A DNA stretch of 64,000 nucleotides from an uncultured Sphingomonas sp. (GTDB taxonomy: Bacteria > Pseudomonadota > Alphaproteobacteria > Sphingomonadales > Sphingomonadaceae): contig NZ_CAJYTI010000008.1 of NCBI RefSeq assembly GCF_913777625.1, positions 176,005 through 240,004 of the forward strand, given 5' to 3'. Positions 8,752-19,569 of this stretch are shown in pieces. Positions within the stretch are counted from its first letter, which is position 1, and each line of letters starts with the position of its first letter. Both the position numbers and the translations under genes were made by a program. The notes under the pieces were generated by a model that was given only the letters and a program-made list of their open reading frames with translations, searched no databases and was not told the origin of the DNA.

Positions 8752-10002
8752 ATGCTACTCTCGCGCTACGAGCGAATGATCGCCCGCCGCTATCTGCTGC
8801 CCGGGCGCAGCGAAGCCTTTATCGCCGTCGTCGCCGGGTTCAGCCTGGTCGCCGTGATGCTCGGCGTCGCCGCGCTGATCGTGGTGATGAGCGTGATGAA
8901 CGGGTTCCGCGCCGAACTGTTCGACAAGATCTCCGGGCTGAATGGCCATGCCGTGGTGCAGGGCTATAACGGCCAGCTGCGCGACTGGCGCCGCATCGCC
9001 GACGAGGCCAAGGCGCTCCCCGGCGTCACCGCCGCCACGCCGCTGATCGAGCAGCCGCTGTTCGCCAGCTATAACGGTCGCGTCGAGTTCGCGATCGTGC
9101 GCGGCATGCGGGTGCAGGACATCCAGAGCAACGCGACGCTGAAGGGCAAGGAAATCCTCGGCTCGTTCAAGAACCTCAAGCCCGGCAGCGAGCAGATCGC
9201 GATCGGCTCGCGTCTCGCCGAGGCGCTGGGCGCGACGATCGGCAGCGAGATCACCATCTACAATCCGCAGGGCGCCGCCACGCCGATGGGCACGATGTTC
9301 CGCACCGTCCAGTACAAGGTCGGCGCGGTGTTCGAGGTCGGCGTCTACGACTATGACAAGACCTATATCATCCTGCCGATGGAAGATGCGCAGACGCTGA
9401 TGCTGCTCGGCGACTCGGTCGGCATGGTGCGGATCGACACCAGCAATCCCGACAAGATCGAGCAGGTCGTCGGCCCGCTCGCCGACAAGGTGCGCGATGC
9501 CGGCCAGATCACCGACTGGCGGCAGATGAACCGCGAGCTGTTCGAGGCGCTGTCGGTCGACCGCACCGTCTCGTTCACCATCCTGTCGATCATCCTGGTG
9601 GTCGCCTCGTTCAACATCATCTCCTCGCTGATCATGCTGGTGCGCGCCAAGACGCGCGACATCGCGGTGCTGCGGACGATGGGCGCGACGCGGGGCAGCA
9701 TGATGAAGGTGTTCGTCGTCGTCGGCACCACCATCGGCGCGGTGGGCGTGGGGGCAGGGGGACTGCTCGCCTTCTTCTTCATCACCTATCGCGCGCAGGT
9801 GGTGTGGGCGATCGGCGCGGTCACCGGCCAGAAGGTGTGGGACCCGCAGATGCGCTTCCTCACCGAACTCCCGGCCAAGACCGACCCGTTCCAGACCTTC
9901 GCGATCTGCGCGATGGCGCTGCTCTTCACCTTCCTCGCCACCCTCTACCCCGCGTGGAAGGCAGCGAGCACCGATCCTGTCCAGGTACTGCGCTATGAGT
10001 GA
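8752..10002 (+). CDS. lolC: Lipoprotein-releasing ABC transporter permease LolC/LolE family
   Basis: This inner-membrane permease of the Lol system extracts mature lipoproteins and passes them to LolA. The 416 residues show the family plan: a cytoplasmic start [14 protein letters not shown], a first membrane helix (about 22-45, [20 protein letters not shown]), a large periplasmic domain (about 46-265), then three membrane helices with [21 protein letters not shown], the [24 protein letters not shown] coupling region split over them, and a final segment ending [19 protein letters not shown]. It overlaps lolD by eight bases. Only one permease gene is present, as in alphaproteobacteria that use a single LolC/E-type subunit. 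Confidence 0.95.
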   Translation: MLLSRYERMIARRYLLPGRSEAFIAVVAGFSLVAVMLGVAALIVVMSVMNGFRAELFDKISGLNGHAVVQGYNGQLRDWRRIADEAKALPGVTAATPLIEQPLFASYNGRVEFAIVRGMRVQDIQSNATLKGKEILGSFKNLKPGSEQIAIGSRLAEALGATIGSEITIYNPQGAATPMGTMFRTVQYKVGAVFEVGVYDYDKTYIILPMEDAQTLMLLGDSVGMVRIDTSNPDKIEQVVGPLADKVRDAGQITDWRQMNRELFEALSVDRTVSFTILSIILVVASFNIISSLIMLVRAKTRDIAVLRTMGATRGSMMKVFVVVGTTIGAVGVGAGGLLAFFFITYRAQVVWAIGAVTGQKVWDPQMRFLTELPAKTDPFQTFAICAMALLFTFLATLYPAWKAASTDPVQVLRYE

Positions 10003-10678
10003 ACCGGTTCTCCAGACGCGCGACCTGCGCCGTAGCTTCGAACAGGGCGGGGTGCGCATCGACGTGCTGCGCGGGGTCGATCTCGACGTGATGCCCGGCG
10101 AGATCGTGGCGCTGCTCGGCCCCTCGGGGTCGGGCAAGTCGACCCTGCTCCAGGCGGTAGGGCTGCTCGAAGGCGGGTTCGAGGGATCGATCCGCATCGT
10201 CGGCGAGGAAGCGGCCAAGCTTTCGGCGAGCGGGCGGACCGAGGTGCGGCGCGAACGGCTGGGGTTCGTCTACCAGTTCCACCATCTGCTGCCGGACTTC
10301 GACGCGACCGAGAATGTCGTGCTGCCGCAGCTGATCCGCGGTGCCGAGCGTCCTGCCGCCCAGGCGCGCGCGACCGAATTGCTGACGACGCTGGGGCTCG
10401 GCCACCGGCTGACCCACCGGCCCAACCAGCTTTCCGGCGGCGAACAGCAGCGCGTCGCGGTCGCCCGCGCGCTCGCCAACCGCCCGCCCTTGGTGCTGGC
10501 GGACGAGCCGACCGGCAATCTCGACGAGGCGACCTCGAACCGCGTGTTCGACGAATTCCTCAACCTGGTGCGCGGCGAGGGCTCGGCGGCGCTGGTCGCG
10601 ACCCATAACGAACGGCTGGCGGCGCGGATGGACCGCGTCGTGCGGCTGCACGAAGGACGATTGGAGGAACCCGCATGA
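9995..10678 (+). CDS. lolD: Lipoprotein-releasing ABC transporter ATP-binding protein
   Basis: This is the ATPase partner of the preceding permease. The 227-residue protein contains Walker [15 protein letters not shown] (about 46-59), a Q-loop in [13 protein letters not shown], the ABC signature [15 protein letters not shown], Walker [13 protein letters not shown] and the switch His in [17 protein letters not shown] matches the LolD subgroup. The start ATG lies inside the last codons of lolC, and its stop overlaps the next gene by four bases (ATGA), so all three are probably one mRNA. Confidence 0.96.
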   Translation: MSEPVLQTRDLRRSFEQGGVRIDVLRGVDLDVMPGEIVALLGPSGSGKSTLLQAVGLLEGGFEGSIRIVGEEAAKLSASGRTEVRRERLGFVYQFHHLLPDFDATENVVLPQLIRGAERPAAQARATELLTTLGLGHRLTHRPNQLSGGEQQRVAVARALANRPPLVLADEPTGNLDEATSNRVFDEFLNLVRGEGSAALVATHNERLAARMDRVVRLHEGRLEEPA

Positions 10679-11175
10679 GCGACGCATCCACGACCGCGCT
10701 TCCCATCACGAGCATCCCGGTCACGCTGCCGGACGGCACGACCAGCGACCTGTCCGCCTTTGCCGGCCAGGTGCTGCTGGTGGTCAACACCGCCTCCAAA
10801 TGCGGGTTCACGCCGCAGTACAAGGAGCTGGAGGCGCTGTGGCGCAGCTACAAGGATCGCGGCTTCGCGGTGCTGGCCTTCCCGTGCAACCAGTTCGGCG
10901 CGCAGGAGCCGGGCAATGCCGAGGAAATCGCGAGTTTCTGCTCGCTCACCTATGACGTGACCTTCCCGGTCTATGCCAAGGTCGACGTCAACGGCAGCAA
11001 CGCCGCACCCTTGTTCCAGGCGCTCAAGGCGCAGGCACCGGGCGTACTAGGCACGGAAGCGATCAAGTGGAATTTCACCAAGTTCCTGGTGGGCCGCGAT
11101 GGCAAGGTGGTGGAGCGCTATGCCCCGACGACCGCGCCCCGCGCCATCGCCGCAGATATCGAAGCGCTGCTATAA
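10675..11175 (+). CDS. Glutathione peroxidase (Cys type)
   Basis: This thioredoxin-fold peroxidase reduces hydrogen peroxide and lipid peroxides. The 166-residue product has the peroxidatic Cys43 in [12 protein letters not shown], the second motif [13 protein letters not shown] with the conserved Gln and a possible resolving Cys, and WNFTKFLVG with the conserved Trp-Asn. Cysteine rather than selenocysteine, together with the second Cys, suggests that thioredoxin may be the natural reductant. The ATGA overlap with lolD implies translational coupling, a link of lipoprotein export with lipid-peroxide defence that may be only positional. Confidence 0.95.
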   Translation: MSDASTTALPITSIPVTLPDGTTSDLSAFAGQVLLVVNTASKCGFTPQYKELEALWRSYKDRGFAVLAFPCNQFGAQEPGNAEEIASFCSLTYDVTFPVYAKVDVNGSNAAPLFQALKAQAPGVLGTEAIKWNFTKFLVGRDGKVVERYAPTTAPRAIAADIEALL

Positions 11176-11368
11176 TCCCCGGGGGAAAAAGCACGGCCGG
11201 AACGGGAGGTGTGTGGATGTCCCGGCCGCACTTCTCGTTTATCATAGTTGCAAACCTGCGCACCTATAAATTAGTCCGTTTCGGTTGTATTGGTCGGTCG
11301 GACGCAAAAGCTGTGGAGAAGCCCGCCTGCGGGTTGGCAAAATGCCGCGCGCGCTCCTAGGTTCGGGC

Positions 11369-14300
11369 ATGGCGCATTCCGGTTTCGTACCTCTTCGGGT
11401 TTTCTCCTGCTACACCATGCTGGAAGGGGCGATCGACCCCAAGGCGATCGCCAAGCACGCCAAGAACCACGGCTTCCCCGCCATCGCGGTTGCCGATCGC
11501 AACGGCCTCTATGCCGCGATGAGCTTTTCAGACGCGGCCAAGAAGGCGGGCGTCCAGCCGATCGTCGGCACGTTGCTGGCGGTGAAGCGCTCGAACCTGG
11601 CCGAGGGGCTGAACGTGCCGATCGACTGGCTCGCGCTCTACGCGCAGGACCAGACCGGCTATGAGAATCTCTGCCACCTCGTCTCGCAGGCGCATCTCGA
11701 CCGCCCGATCGAGGAGGACGCGCATGTGCCCTTCGCGGCGCTGACCGGCCACACCGACGGGCTGCTCTGCCTGACCGCGGGCGCCGAGGGCGCGCTCGCC
11801 CGGCTCTATGCCGAGGGGCAGGACAAGACCGCCGAGGCCTATGCCACCCAGCTCGAGGCGCTGTTCCCGGACCGGCTCTATGTCGAGATCGCCCGCCGCC
11901 AGAACGAGGTAGAGACGCGGGCCGAGGCCAAGCTGGTCGACCTGGCCTATGCCCGCAACCTGCCGCTGGTCGGCACCAACCCGGCCTGCTTCGCCGAGGC
12001 CGACTTCTACGACGCGCATGACGCGATGCTCTGCATTGCGAACTCGACCTATCTCGAAACCGACGATCGCCCGCGCTCCTCGCCCGAGGCCTGGCTCAAG
12101 CCGGCCGAGACGATGAAGACCAGTTTCGCCGACCTGCCCGAGGCGATCGAGAACACGCTCGTCGTCGCCCAGCGCTGCGCCTATGCCGCGCCCAAGCGCA
12201 AGCCGATCCTGCCCAGCCTCGCCGGCGACCGCGAAGGCGAGGCGGCGATGCTGCGCGAGCGGAGCTGGCAGGGGCTGAAGGACCGGCTCGATTTCGCCGG
12301 GATTACCGATCCCGCCGAAGTGGAGGTCTACAACCAGCGCCTCCAGTTCGAGCTCGACATCATCATCCAGATGGGGTTCCCGGGCTACTTTCTGATCGTT
12401 GCCGACTTCATCCAATGGGCGAAATCGAACGACATTCCGGTGGGGCCGGGGCGTGGTTCGGGCGCGGGCTCGGCGGTCGCCTGGGCGCTGACCATCACCG
12501 ATCTCGATCCGCTCAAGCTGGGCCTACTGTTCGAACGCTTCCTCAACCCGGAACGCGTCTCGATGCCCGACTTCGACATCGACTTCTGCGAAACCCGGCG
12601 CGGCGAAGTGATCCGCTACGTCCAGGAGAAATATGGCCGCGATCACGTCGCGCAGATCATCACCTTCGGGACGATGAAGGCGCGCGCGGTGATCAAGGAC
12701 GTCGGCCGCGTCCTGCAGATGAGCTATGGCCAGGTCGATCGCCTCGCCAAGCAGATCCCGAACCACCCGACCGACCCCTGGACCCTCGAGCGCACGCTGA
12801 ACGGCGTGAGCGAATTCCTCGCCGAATATAACGGCAACGAGGATGTGAAGCGCCTCGTCGACCTCTCCATGCGCATGGAAGGCCTGCCGCGGCACAGCTC
12901 GACCCACGCCGCCGGCGTGGTGATCGGCGACCGGCCGCTCGCCCAGCTGGTGCCGCTCTACCGCGATCCGCGCTCGGACATGCCGGTCACCCAGTTCGAC
13001 ATGAAGAATGTCGAGGGCGCGGGGCTGGTGAAGTTCGACTTTCTCGGCCTCAAGACGCTGTCGGTGCTCAAGAAGGCGGTGGTGCTGCTCGCCAAGCGCG
13101 GCGTCGATGTGAACCTGGATCGGCTCGATTGGGACGACGAGGGCGTCTATGCGCTCCTCCAGCGCGGCGACACGGTGGGCGTGTTCCAGCTCGAATCTGA
13201 AGGCATGCGGCGTACGCTGACCGCGGTGCGGCCGACCAATTTCGGCGACATCGTCGCGCTCGTCTCGCTCTACCGCCCGGGCCCGATGGACAACATCCCG
13301 ATGTTCGGCGCGCGCAAGGCCGGGCGCGAGCCGATCGTCTATCCGCACGACCTGCTCGAGCCGATCCTGAAGGAGACCTACGGGATCTTCGTCTATCAGG
13401 AACAGGTGATGCAGGCGGCGCAGATCCTCGCCGGCTATACGCTCGGCGGCGCAGACATGCTGCGGCGCGCGATGGGCAAGAAGGTCAAGGCGGAGATGGA
13501 TGCCCAGCGCAGCATCTTCGTGAAGGGCTGCAAGGAGGTCAACGACATCCCGGCAGCCAAGGCCAACGAGCTGTTCGACTTGATCGACAAGTTCGCCGGC
13601 TATGGCTTCAACAAGTCGCATGCCGCCGCCTATGCGCTGCTCGCCTATCAGACCGCGTGGCTCAAGGCGCACCATCCGCACGAATTCTTCGCCGCCTCGA
13701 TGGCCTATGACATCCACCAGACCGACAAGCTGGCGGTGTTCGCCGACGACATGCGGCGGCTCGGCATCGAGGCGACGTCGCCCGACATCAACGCCAGCGA
13801 GGCCGACTTCACCGTGCAGGCGCAGGGCGAGGGGCTGGCGGTGCGCTATGCGCTCGGCGCGCTCAAGGGCGTGGGCGAGCGGGCGATGGAACTGCTGGTC
13901 GAGGAGCGCGAGAAGAACGGCCGCTTCGCCAGCCTCGACGATTTCGCCAAGCGCGTCGATCCACGCGTGCTCAACAAGCGCCAGCTCGAAACGCTCGCCT
14001 CGGCGGGGGCGTTCGACAGCATCGAGCCGAACCGGGCGGGCGTGCATGCCGCCGCCGAGACGATCCTCGCGGTCGCCCAGCGCGACCATGCCAGCCGGAT
14101 GAGCGGGCAGGGCGGGCTGTTCGGCGATGCCGAGCCGGCGGGCGGCGGGATCACTGTGCCCAAGGACGCGGTCTGGTCGATGTCCGACAAGATCAACGCC
14201 GAGAAGGATGCCTTCGGCTATTATTTCTCGGCGCATCCGCTCGATCGCTACGAGCACCTGTTCCGTGGGCAGGGCGTGCGCGACATCGCCAGCCTGCCCG

Positions 14301-14848
14301 ACATGCAGATCCCCGAGGGCGCGCGGGTCAATGCGCAGATCGCGGCGCTGATCGAGGATTGCCGCTACCGCACGTCGGCGCGCGGCAACCGCTATCTGAT
14401 GGCGACGATCTCGGACCGCAGCGCGCAGATCCAGACCTCGTGCTTCGAGGAGCTGATCGCCAAGGACATGGAGGCCTGCGCCAACGGCACCGGCTGCGCG
14501 ATCCTGACGCTGGAGCTCGACAAGCGCCCCGGCGAGGATACGCCGCGCGCGGCGGTGAAGCGGGTGCAGCCCTTCGATACGCTGGCAGGCACCACCCAGC
14601 TGGTGCTGGAGATCCGCATCCAGGATCCGGCCGTTCCCGCGCAGCTGGCCGAACTCGTCGGCGAGCTGCGCGGCGGGGGCAGGGGCGAGATCCTCGTCCA
14701 CGCGCCGATCGAGGATGGCGAGGCGACGGTGATGCTCGGTCGCGGCTTCCGGCTCGATACCGAGCTGGCGGCGCGGATCGAGGGGATGCCGGGGGTGTCG
14801 GCGGCGTCGCTGGTGCCCGCGAGCATGAAGCTGCAGGCGGCGGCCTGA
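11369..14848 (+). CDS. dnaE: DNA polymerase III alpha subunit
   Basis: This is the replicative polymerase subunit. It has 1159 residues from ATG 11369, where the sequence reads MAHSGFVPLRVFSCYTMLEG, the normal DnaE beginning; in-frame codons upstream are not conserved in type. It has an N-terminal PHP domain, the palm with GPGRGSGAGSAVAWAL and catalytic acidic motif MPDFDIDFCE near residue 400, a second acidic region, the thumb/fingers with FQLESEGMRRTL and RPGPMDNIP, the HhH region, then an OB fold and C-terminal tau-binding part. Length and motifs indicate the essential DnaE1, not the error-prone DnaE2. Confidence 0.97.
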   Translation: MAHSGFVPLRVFSCYTMLEGAIDPKAIAKHAKNHGFPAIAVADRNGLYAAMSFSDAAKKAGVQPIVGTLLAVKRSNLAEGLNVPIDWLALYAQDQTGYENLCHLVSQAHLDRPIEEDAHVPFAALTGHTDGLLCLTAGAEGALARLYAEGQDKTAEAYATQLEALFPDRLYVEIARRQNEVETRAEAKLVDLAYARNLPLVGTNPACFAEADFYDAHDAMLCIANSTYLETDDRPRSSPEAWLKPAETMKTSFADLPEAIENTLVVAQRCAYAAPKRKPILPSLAGDREGEAAMLRERSWQGLKDRLDFAGITDPAEVEVYNQRLQFELDIIIQMGFPGYFLIVADFIQWAKSNDIPVGPGRGSGAGSAVAWALTITDLDPLKLGLLFERFLNPERVSMPDFDIDFCETRRGEVIRYVQEKYGRDHVAQIITFGTMKARAVIKDVGRVLQMSYGQVDRLAKQIPNHPTDPWTLERTLNGVSEFLAEYNGNEDVKRLVDLSMRMEGLPRHSSTHAAGVVIGDRPLAQLVPLYRDPRSDMPVTQFDMKNVEGAGLVKFDFLGLKTLSVLKKAVVLLAKRGVDVNLDRLDWDDEGVYALLQRGDTVGVFQLESEGMRRTLTAVRPTNFGDIVALVSLYRPGPMDNIPMFGARKAGREPIVYPHDLLEPILKETYGIFVYQEQVMQAAQILAGYTLGGADMLRRAMGKKVKAEMDAQRSIFVKGCKEVNDIPAAKANELFDLIDKFAGYGFNKSHAAAYALLAYQTAWLKAHHPHEFFAASMAYDIHQTDKLAVFADDMRRLGIEATSPDINASEADFTVQAQGEGLAVRYALGALKGVGERAMELLVEEREKNGRFASLDDFAKRVDPRVLNKRQLETLASAGAFDSIEPNRAGVHAAAETILAVAQRDHASRMSGQGGLFGDAEPAGGGITVPKDAVWSMSDKINAEKDAFGYYFSAHPLDRYEHLFRGQGVRDIASLPDMQIPEGARVNAQIAALIEDCRYRTSARGNRYLMATISDRSAQIQTSCFEELIAKDMEACANGTGCAILTLELDKRPGEDTPRAAVKRVQPFDTLAGTTQLVLEIRIQDPAVPAQLAELVGELRGGGRGEILVHAPIEDGEATVMLGRGFRLDTELAARIEGMPGVSAASLVPASMKLQAAA

Positions 14849-14855
14849 CCGATGC

Positions 14856-14942
14856 CGTCATGCCAGCGAAAGCTGGCATCTCCTGCAGCGCGCTGCGACG
14901 GTTTGGCTGTAACGGGAGGCCCCAGCTTTCGCTGGGGCGACG
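14856..14942. repeat. Facing pair of GAAN-loop hairpins (copy 2)
   Basis: Hairpins at 14860-14879 (stem ATGCCAGC, loop GAAA) and 14920-14937 (stem CCCCAGC, loop TTTC) face each other. The stems differ from each other and from other copies but remain paired. It lies seven bases after dnaE and may end its transcript. The remaining 126 bases before the acyl-CoA synthetase show nothing further. Confidence 0.85.
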
Positions 14943-15068
14943 GTCGCGCTGATGGGATCCATCTTCCGGTACGTCGCTTTCCGGAAACACGATGTAACCC
15001 TTCGCCCTCTCGACTTCGCCCGGTGAACGCGTATCTTCCGCCCAAACGGCCACGCAATGGAGAGGCAT

Positions 15069-16661
15069 ATGCTGGGCGGCATGCAGGATTTCGAACTTCG
15101 GGTATCCACTCTGCTCGACCACGCCGCGCGCGAGCACGGGCCGCGCGAGATCGTGACGCGCTGGGCGGACGGCAGCGAGACGCGGACGAGCTGGGCCGGC
15201 ATCGCGCACGACGCGCGGCGGATGGCGCAGGCGCTGGAGCGGCTCGGCATCCGGAAGGGCGACCGCGTTGCGACGCTGGCGATGAACCACAGCCGCCACC
15301 TCGTCGCCTGGTACGGCGCGACCGGCATGGGCGCGCTGATCCACACGATCAACCCGCGCCTGTTCGACGACCAGCTCGCCTTTATCGGCAACCATGCCGA
15401 GGACCGGGTGCTGCTCTACGACCGGATGTTCGCGCCCGTGGTCGAGCGATTGAAGCCGCACTGGACGACGATCGAGCACTATATCTGCTTCGACGATCCC
15501 GGCCCCGACGGCTTCGAGGCGTGGATCGGCGCCGAGGACGGCAACTATGCCTGGGTGCAGGGTAGCGAGCGCGAGCCGATGATGCTGTGCTACACCAGCG
15601 GCACCACCGGCAACCCCAAGGGCGTGGTATACACGCACCGCTCCACGGTGCTCCACGCGCTCACCGAGCTGCAGCCGGCCGAGTTCGACCTTTCCACCCA
15701 GTCGGTGGCGATGCCGATCGTGCCGATGTTCCATGCGGTCGGCTGGGGGCTGCCCTGGGCGGCACCGGCGGTCGGCGCGAAGATGGTGTTCTCGGCGCTC
15801 AACGATCCCAAGATCCTGTGCGATCTGATGAACCGCGAGAAGGTCACCCACTCGGCAGGCGTGCCGACGGTATGGTTCGCGATGTTCCAGCATATCGATG
15901 CGACCGGCGAGGCGCCGAAGCACCTCAAGATCGTCACCATCGGCGGCTCGGCCGCGCCGCGGGCGATGATCGAGCGGCTGATGAAGATGGGGATGCGGGT
16001 CAATCACGCCTGGGGGATGACCGAGACCAGCCCGATCGGCACGATGGGCGCGCCGTCGCCCGACTGGGACGCGCTGAGCTTCGACGCGCAGGTCGATCAG
16101 GTGAGCAAGCAGGGCAAGGTACCCTACGGCGTCGAGCTGCGTACGGTGGACGATGAAGGCAATGTCCTGCCCCGCGACGGCCAGACCTCCGGCCGCTTGC
16201 AGGTGCGCGGGCCCTGGGTGGTCTCCCAATATTATCGCGAGGAGACGCCCGCGATCGATGCCGACAATTGGTTCGATACCGGTGACGTCGCGGTGCTCCA
16301 CCCCGATGGGGTGATGCAGATCACCGATCGGGCGAAGGACGTGATCAAGTCCGGCGGCGAATGGATCAGCTCGGTCGAGCTGGAGAATTGCGCGGTAGGA
16401 TGCGCGGGCGTCGCCGAGGCGGCGGCGATCGGCGTGCACCATCCGCGCTGGGAGGAGCGACCCATCCTGCTGGTGGTACGCAAGCCCGGGAGTGACGTCA
16501 GCGCGGCCGAGATCCTCGCGCATCTGACCCAGCACGTCGCCAAATGGTGGCTGCCGGACGAGATCCACTTCGTGGAGAGCCTGCCGCACACCGCCACCGG
16601 CAAGCTGCTGAAGATGGAAATCCGCAAGCAGTACAAGGATTATTCGCTGCAGGCGGCGTGA
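15069..16661 (+). CDS. Acyl-CoA synthetase, AMP-forming (medium/long-chain fatty acid-CoA ligase)
   Basis: This enzyme activates a carboxylic acid to its acyl-adenylate and then CoA thioester. The 530-residue protein has the ANL superfamily motifs: P-loop [29 protein letters not shown], the A5 motif [13 protein letters not shown], the A7-type [14 protein letters not shown], the hinge and A8 [17 protein letters not shown], and the C-terminal lysine in [16 protein letters not shown]. The sequence resembles medium-to-long chain FadD-like enzymes rather than acetate enzymes. Start 15069 was chosen because GGAGAGG lies just before it; this leaves a short spacer, and ATG 15057 or 15081 remain possible. 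Confidence 0.93.
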   Translation: MLGGMQDFELRVSTLLDHAAREHGPREIVTRWADGSETRTSWAGIAHDARRMAQALERLGIRKGDRVATLAMNHSRHLVAWYGATGMGALIHTINPRLFDDQLAFIGNHAEDRVLLYDRMFAPVVERLKPHWTTIEHYICFDDPGPDGFEAWIGAEDGNYAWVQGSEREPMMLCYTSGTTGNPKGVVYTHRSTVLHALTELQPAEFDLSTQSVAMPIVPMFHAVGWGLPWAAPAVGAKMVFSALNDPKILCDLMNREKVTHSAGVPTVWFAMFQHIDATGEAPKHLKIVTIGGSAAPRAMIERLMKMGMRVNHAWGMTETSPIGTMGAPSPDWDALSFDAQVDQVSKQGKVPYGVELRTVDDEGNVLPRDGQTSGRLQVRGPWVVSQYYREETPAIDADNWFDTGDVAVLHPDGVMQITDRAKDVIKSGGEWISSVELENCAVGCAGVAEAAAIGVHHPRWEERPILLVVRKPGSDVSAAEILAHLTQHVAKWWLPDEIHFVESLPHTATGKLLKMEIRKQYKDYSLQAA

Positions 16662-16683
16662 GGGCGCGGCAATCCTCTCCATA

Positions 16684-16778
16684 GTCATCCCGGCGAAAGC
16701 CGGGATCCATTCGCCGCTCCGTGGCAGAAGGAACCGCGACGGCGACCCCAATGGATTCCGGCTTTCGCCGGAATGACC
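16684..16778. repeat. Facing pair of GAAN-loop hairpins (copy 3)
   Basis: Hairpins at 16688-16705 (stem TCCCGGC, loop GAAA) and 16756-16773 (stem TTCCGGC, loop TTTC), with ATCCATTCGCC and CCAATGGAT on their inner sides, lie between two convergent genes. The unit could serve as a bidirectional stop. Confidence 0.85.
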
Positions 16779-16814
16779 GGTGGGGGGAGGAGGCTCCCCC
16801 CACCCCCGACCTAC

Positions 16815-19427
16815 TTACTTCCCCGCGATAATCGCCGCGCTCACTTCGCCGGCCTTGGCGTCGCGGAAGCGGGCGCAGGTGCGGATCGTCTCGACCGCGC
16901 GGTCGAGGTTGAGCGTGCTGCCCTTGCTGGTCGGCCGCAGCTTGGCATCCACCGCATCGGCCTGCGCGTTCGAGCAGAGTGCGCCGAACATCTGCGCCGC
17001 GCGGCCCGAGAACACGCCGCCGCCGCCGCCATTCTGCACGAACTCGTCGAAATGCGCGATCATGAAGTCGCTGGCGAGATCGCGGGTGTAAGGCGAGCGC
17101 AGGAAGCCGGCGACGGTGAACAGCCGCTGGCGCGCGCTGATGCGGGGGTCCTTGAAGTCGTTGAGGAACCAGCGTGCGACGTCCGGATTGGCCGAGGTCG
17201 TCACGCCTTGGCCCAGCGCCTGGAACAGCTGCGGCCGGTCCTTGGCCTTGGCGATCAGCTGCTCGACGAACGGCACGCCGCGCTCGTTGATCGCGACCGC
17301 GGCCGCGACGCCGCGATAGTCGGGATCGAGCGCCTTGTCGTCGCCGGCTACGAAGGCGTCGAACGCGGTGAGCAGCTTGGTGCGGGTCGCCGCATCATGA
17401 CCGGTCACGCCCACGAGGTTCACCAGATCCTTGCGCAGCTCGCGCTGGTCGGCCTCTTCCTTGGCATAGGCATCGGTCGCCGGATCGAAGCCGATCTTGG
17501 CGAGCATCGGGCCATAGAGTTCGACGAACAGCTTGCGATAGGCGGGCAGCGCCTCCGGCGTGATCACGCCGCGCTTCTCCAGGTCGCGCAGCCGATCGGC
17601 ATTGTCGAATACGATCTTGTTCGACGGGTGCCTGGCCGCCGCGCGGGTAAGCGCGATCGCGCGGGTCACCGGGCTGCGGCCGGCATAGAAGCTGGCCCAG
17701 GCGCTGTCGTCCACCGCCAGCACTTCGGCAGCGGGGAGGGTGGGCGTGGCGGCGATCAGCGCGTCCCAATCGGCAGGGTCGAGCTCGAAGCGATAATAGC
17801 CCCAGCCGCCGGCGTTGGGCACCAGCGTGCCGCTCCCCTTGGCGGAGACGGTCATGCTCGGCTTGTCAAGCAGGGTGCAGTCCTTGCTGTCGCCCTGGCG
17901 GAGGCACAGCGGTACCACCCATTGCTGGGGGGCGAGGTTCGCGCCGAAGAAGCCGTAGCGCGACTGGGTGGCGGTGAGCGCGGTCCCATCGCGGTGCAGC
18001 GTCACCAGCGGCACGCCCTGCTGGTCGACGAAGCTCTTCAGCGACGCCAGCACGCGCGGATCGTGCGCGGCATCGGCCAGCGAACCGAAGAACTGCTCGG
18101 TGCTGGCATTGCCATAGGCATGGCGCTTCATGTGCAGCCGCACGCCGTCGCGGAACTGGGTGTCGCCCATATAGGCGGCGATCATCGCGACGACCTGGCC
18201 GCCCTTGCCATAGGTGATCTGGTCGAAGGCAGCGTCGATATCGCCGTCGCGCAGGATCTGCTGGTGGATCGGCCGGCCCGCGGCGAGCGCGTCCAGGTCC
18301 ATCGCCTGGAAGCCTTCCTCGATCGCGTTCAGTTCGATGGCGAGGCCCGGGCGCCATTCATTGCCGATGCGATAGCCCATCCAGTTGGCGAAGCTTTCGT
18401 TCAGCCAGATGTCATCCCACCAGGCGGGGGTGACGAGATCGCCGAACCACTGGTGGGCGAGTTCGTGCGCGACGACCATGCCGAACGCCTGCTTGCGCTC
18501 GCTGGGGGCCTTTTCGTCGAGGAAGATGATGCCGTCGCCGTAAATGTCGGCGCCGGCATTCTCCATCGCACCCGGCATGATCGGCGAGCCGATCTGGTCG
18601 AGCTTGGGGAAGGGGAAGGGCTGGCCGAAATAATTCTCGAGCAGCGAGACGATCTTGCCCGATTCCTTCAGCGCGAAGTCGAGCTGGCCGGCATTGGGCT
18701 TGGTGCCGACGACGCCCAGCGGCATCGGGGTGCTGCGCTGCGGCGTCGGCGGGATCAGCGCCGAGGCGGTGGCGAACGGGCCGGTGACCAGCGCGACCAG
18801 ATAGGTGGGCAGCGGCTTGGTGGGCGCGAACTGGTGGCGGACCAGCTCGCCGGCCTTGGTCTTGCTCGCCTCGGGCGCGTTGCTCACCGCGGTGAAGCCG
18901 GGCTTGGTGGTGATCGCGACGGTAAAGGGCGTCTTGTAGCCCGGCTCGTCGAACGACGGGAAGGCGGCGCGTGCCTCGATCGATTCGAACTGGGTCCAGG
19001 CGTACCACTGCTTGTCGATGTTGAGATGGTACATGCCCTGGGTACCGGTGCCAAAGGCGGCGTCATAGTCGAACACCAGGGTCACGCGGCCGGCGGGGAG
19101 CGTCTTGCCGAAATCGAGCTGCGCCAAGCCGGTGGGGCTCTTCTGGGTGAAGGTAGCCGGCAGCGTCTTGCGGCCGGCGCGTACCGTCGCCTTGGCGATG
19201 TGCAGGTCGCGACCGTGCATCCACAGGCTGCTCGCCGGCGCCTTCAGGTCGACGTCGATCTCGGTATGGCCCGAGAAGCGCTCCTTTTCGGGCACGACCG
19301 TGAAATCCAGCCGATAGGCAATCGGCGTGGCCGCATCGGGCAGCTTGCCGGTGGGCTGGGCGGGCGTCTGGGCGAACGCGGCGACGGGGAGAAACAGGGC
19401 GCTGGTGGCGAAGAGAAGGGCGCGCAT
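16815..19427 (-). CDS. M1-family zinc aminopeptidase, exported
   Basis: This 870-residue metallopeptidase removes N-terminal amino acids from peptides. A signal peptide (MRALLFATSALFLPVAAFAQ) points to the periplasm. The exopeptidase motif GAMEN lies at 286-290 and the zinc motif HELAH at 321-325, with the third zinc ligand Glu344 in WLNESFANW, exactly the M1 spacing. C-terminal ERAP1-like helical repeats complete the usual length. ATG 19427 was chosen because it starts the signal peptide; the open frame runs far upstream without family features. It is divergent from the SGNH hydrolase. Confidence 0.96.
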   Translation of the reverse strand: MRALLFATSALFLPVAAFAQTPAQPTGKLPDAATPIAYRLDFTVVPEKERFSGHTEIDVDLKAPASSLWMHGRDLHIAKATVRAGRKTLPATFTQKSPTGLAQLDFGKTLPAGRVTLVFDYDAAFGTGTQGMYHLNIDKQWYAWTQFESIEARAAFPSFDEPGYKTPFTVAITTKPGFTAVSNAPEASKTKAGELVRHQFAPTKPLPTYLVALVTGPFATASALIPPTPQRSTPMPLGVVGTKPNAGQLDFALKESGKIVSLLENYFGQPFPFPKLDQIGSPIMPGAMENAGADIYGDGIIFLDEKAPSERKQAFGMVVAHELAHQWFGDLVTPAWWDDIWLNESFANWMGYRIGNEWRPGLAIELNAIEEGFQAMDLDALAAGRPIHQQILRDGDIDAAFDQITYGKGGQVVAMIAAYMGDTQFRDGVRLHMKRHAYGNASTEQFFGSLADAAHDPRVLASLKSFVDQQGVPLVTLHRDGTALTATQSRYGFFGANLAPQQWVVPLCLRQGDSKDCTLLDKPSMTVSAKGSGTLVPNAGGWGYYRFELDPADWDALIAATPTLPAAEVLAVDDSAWASFYAGRSPVTRAIALTRAAARHPSNKIVFDNADRLRDLEKRGVITPEALPAYRKLFVELYGPMLAKIGFDPATDAYAKEEADQRELRKDLVNLVGVTGHDAATRTKLLTAFDAFVAGDDKALDPDYRGVAAAVAINERGVPFVEQLIAKAKDRPQLFQALGQGVTTSANPDVARWFLNDFKDPRISARQRLFTVAGFLRSPYTRDLASDFMIAHFDEFVQNGGGGGVFSGRAAQMFGALCSNAQADAVDAKLRPTSKGSTLNLDRAVETIRTCARFRDAKAGEVSAAIIAGK

Positions 19428-19569
19428 CGGGGCTCCGAAGTTGGATGATCGCGCGAAGCTTAGGCGGGGTGCTGCCTTGCCGCAATAGTACAGCCGGACG
19501 CCTAAACGGCTTGCCCGATGAGTGCCGCTCCTTATGGTATCGCTATCAATGGTGGTTGGGAGAGGATCG

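Noticed and set aside
11176..11368. Terminator and promoter between glutathione peroxidase and dnaE
   Set aside because: A CGGCCGG/CCGGCCG pair is present but has a 21-base loop and no T run; the TATAAA near 11265 has no -35 at proper distance.
16773..19448. 891-residue plus-strand open frame opposite the M1 aminopeptidase
   Set aside because: It is an antisense shadow; the minus strand encodes a complete M1 enzyme with GAMEN and HELAH.
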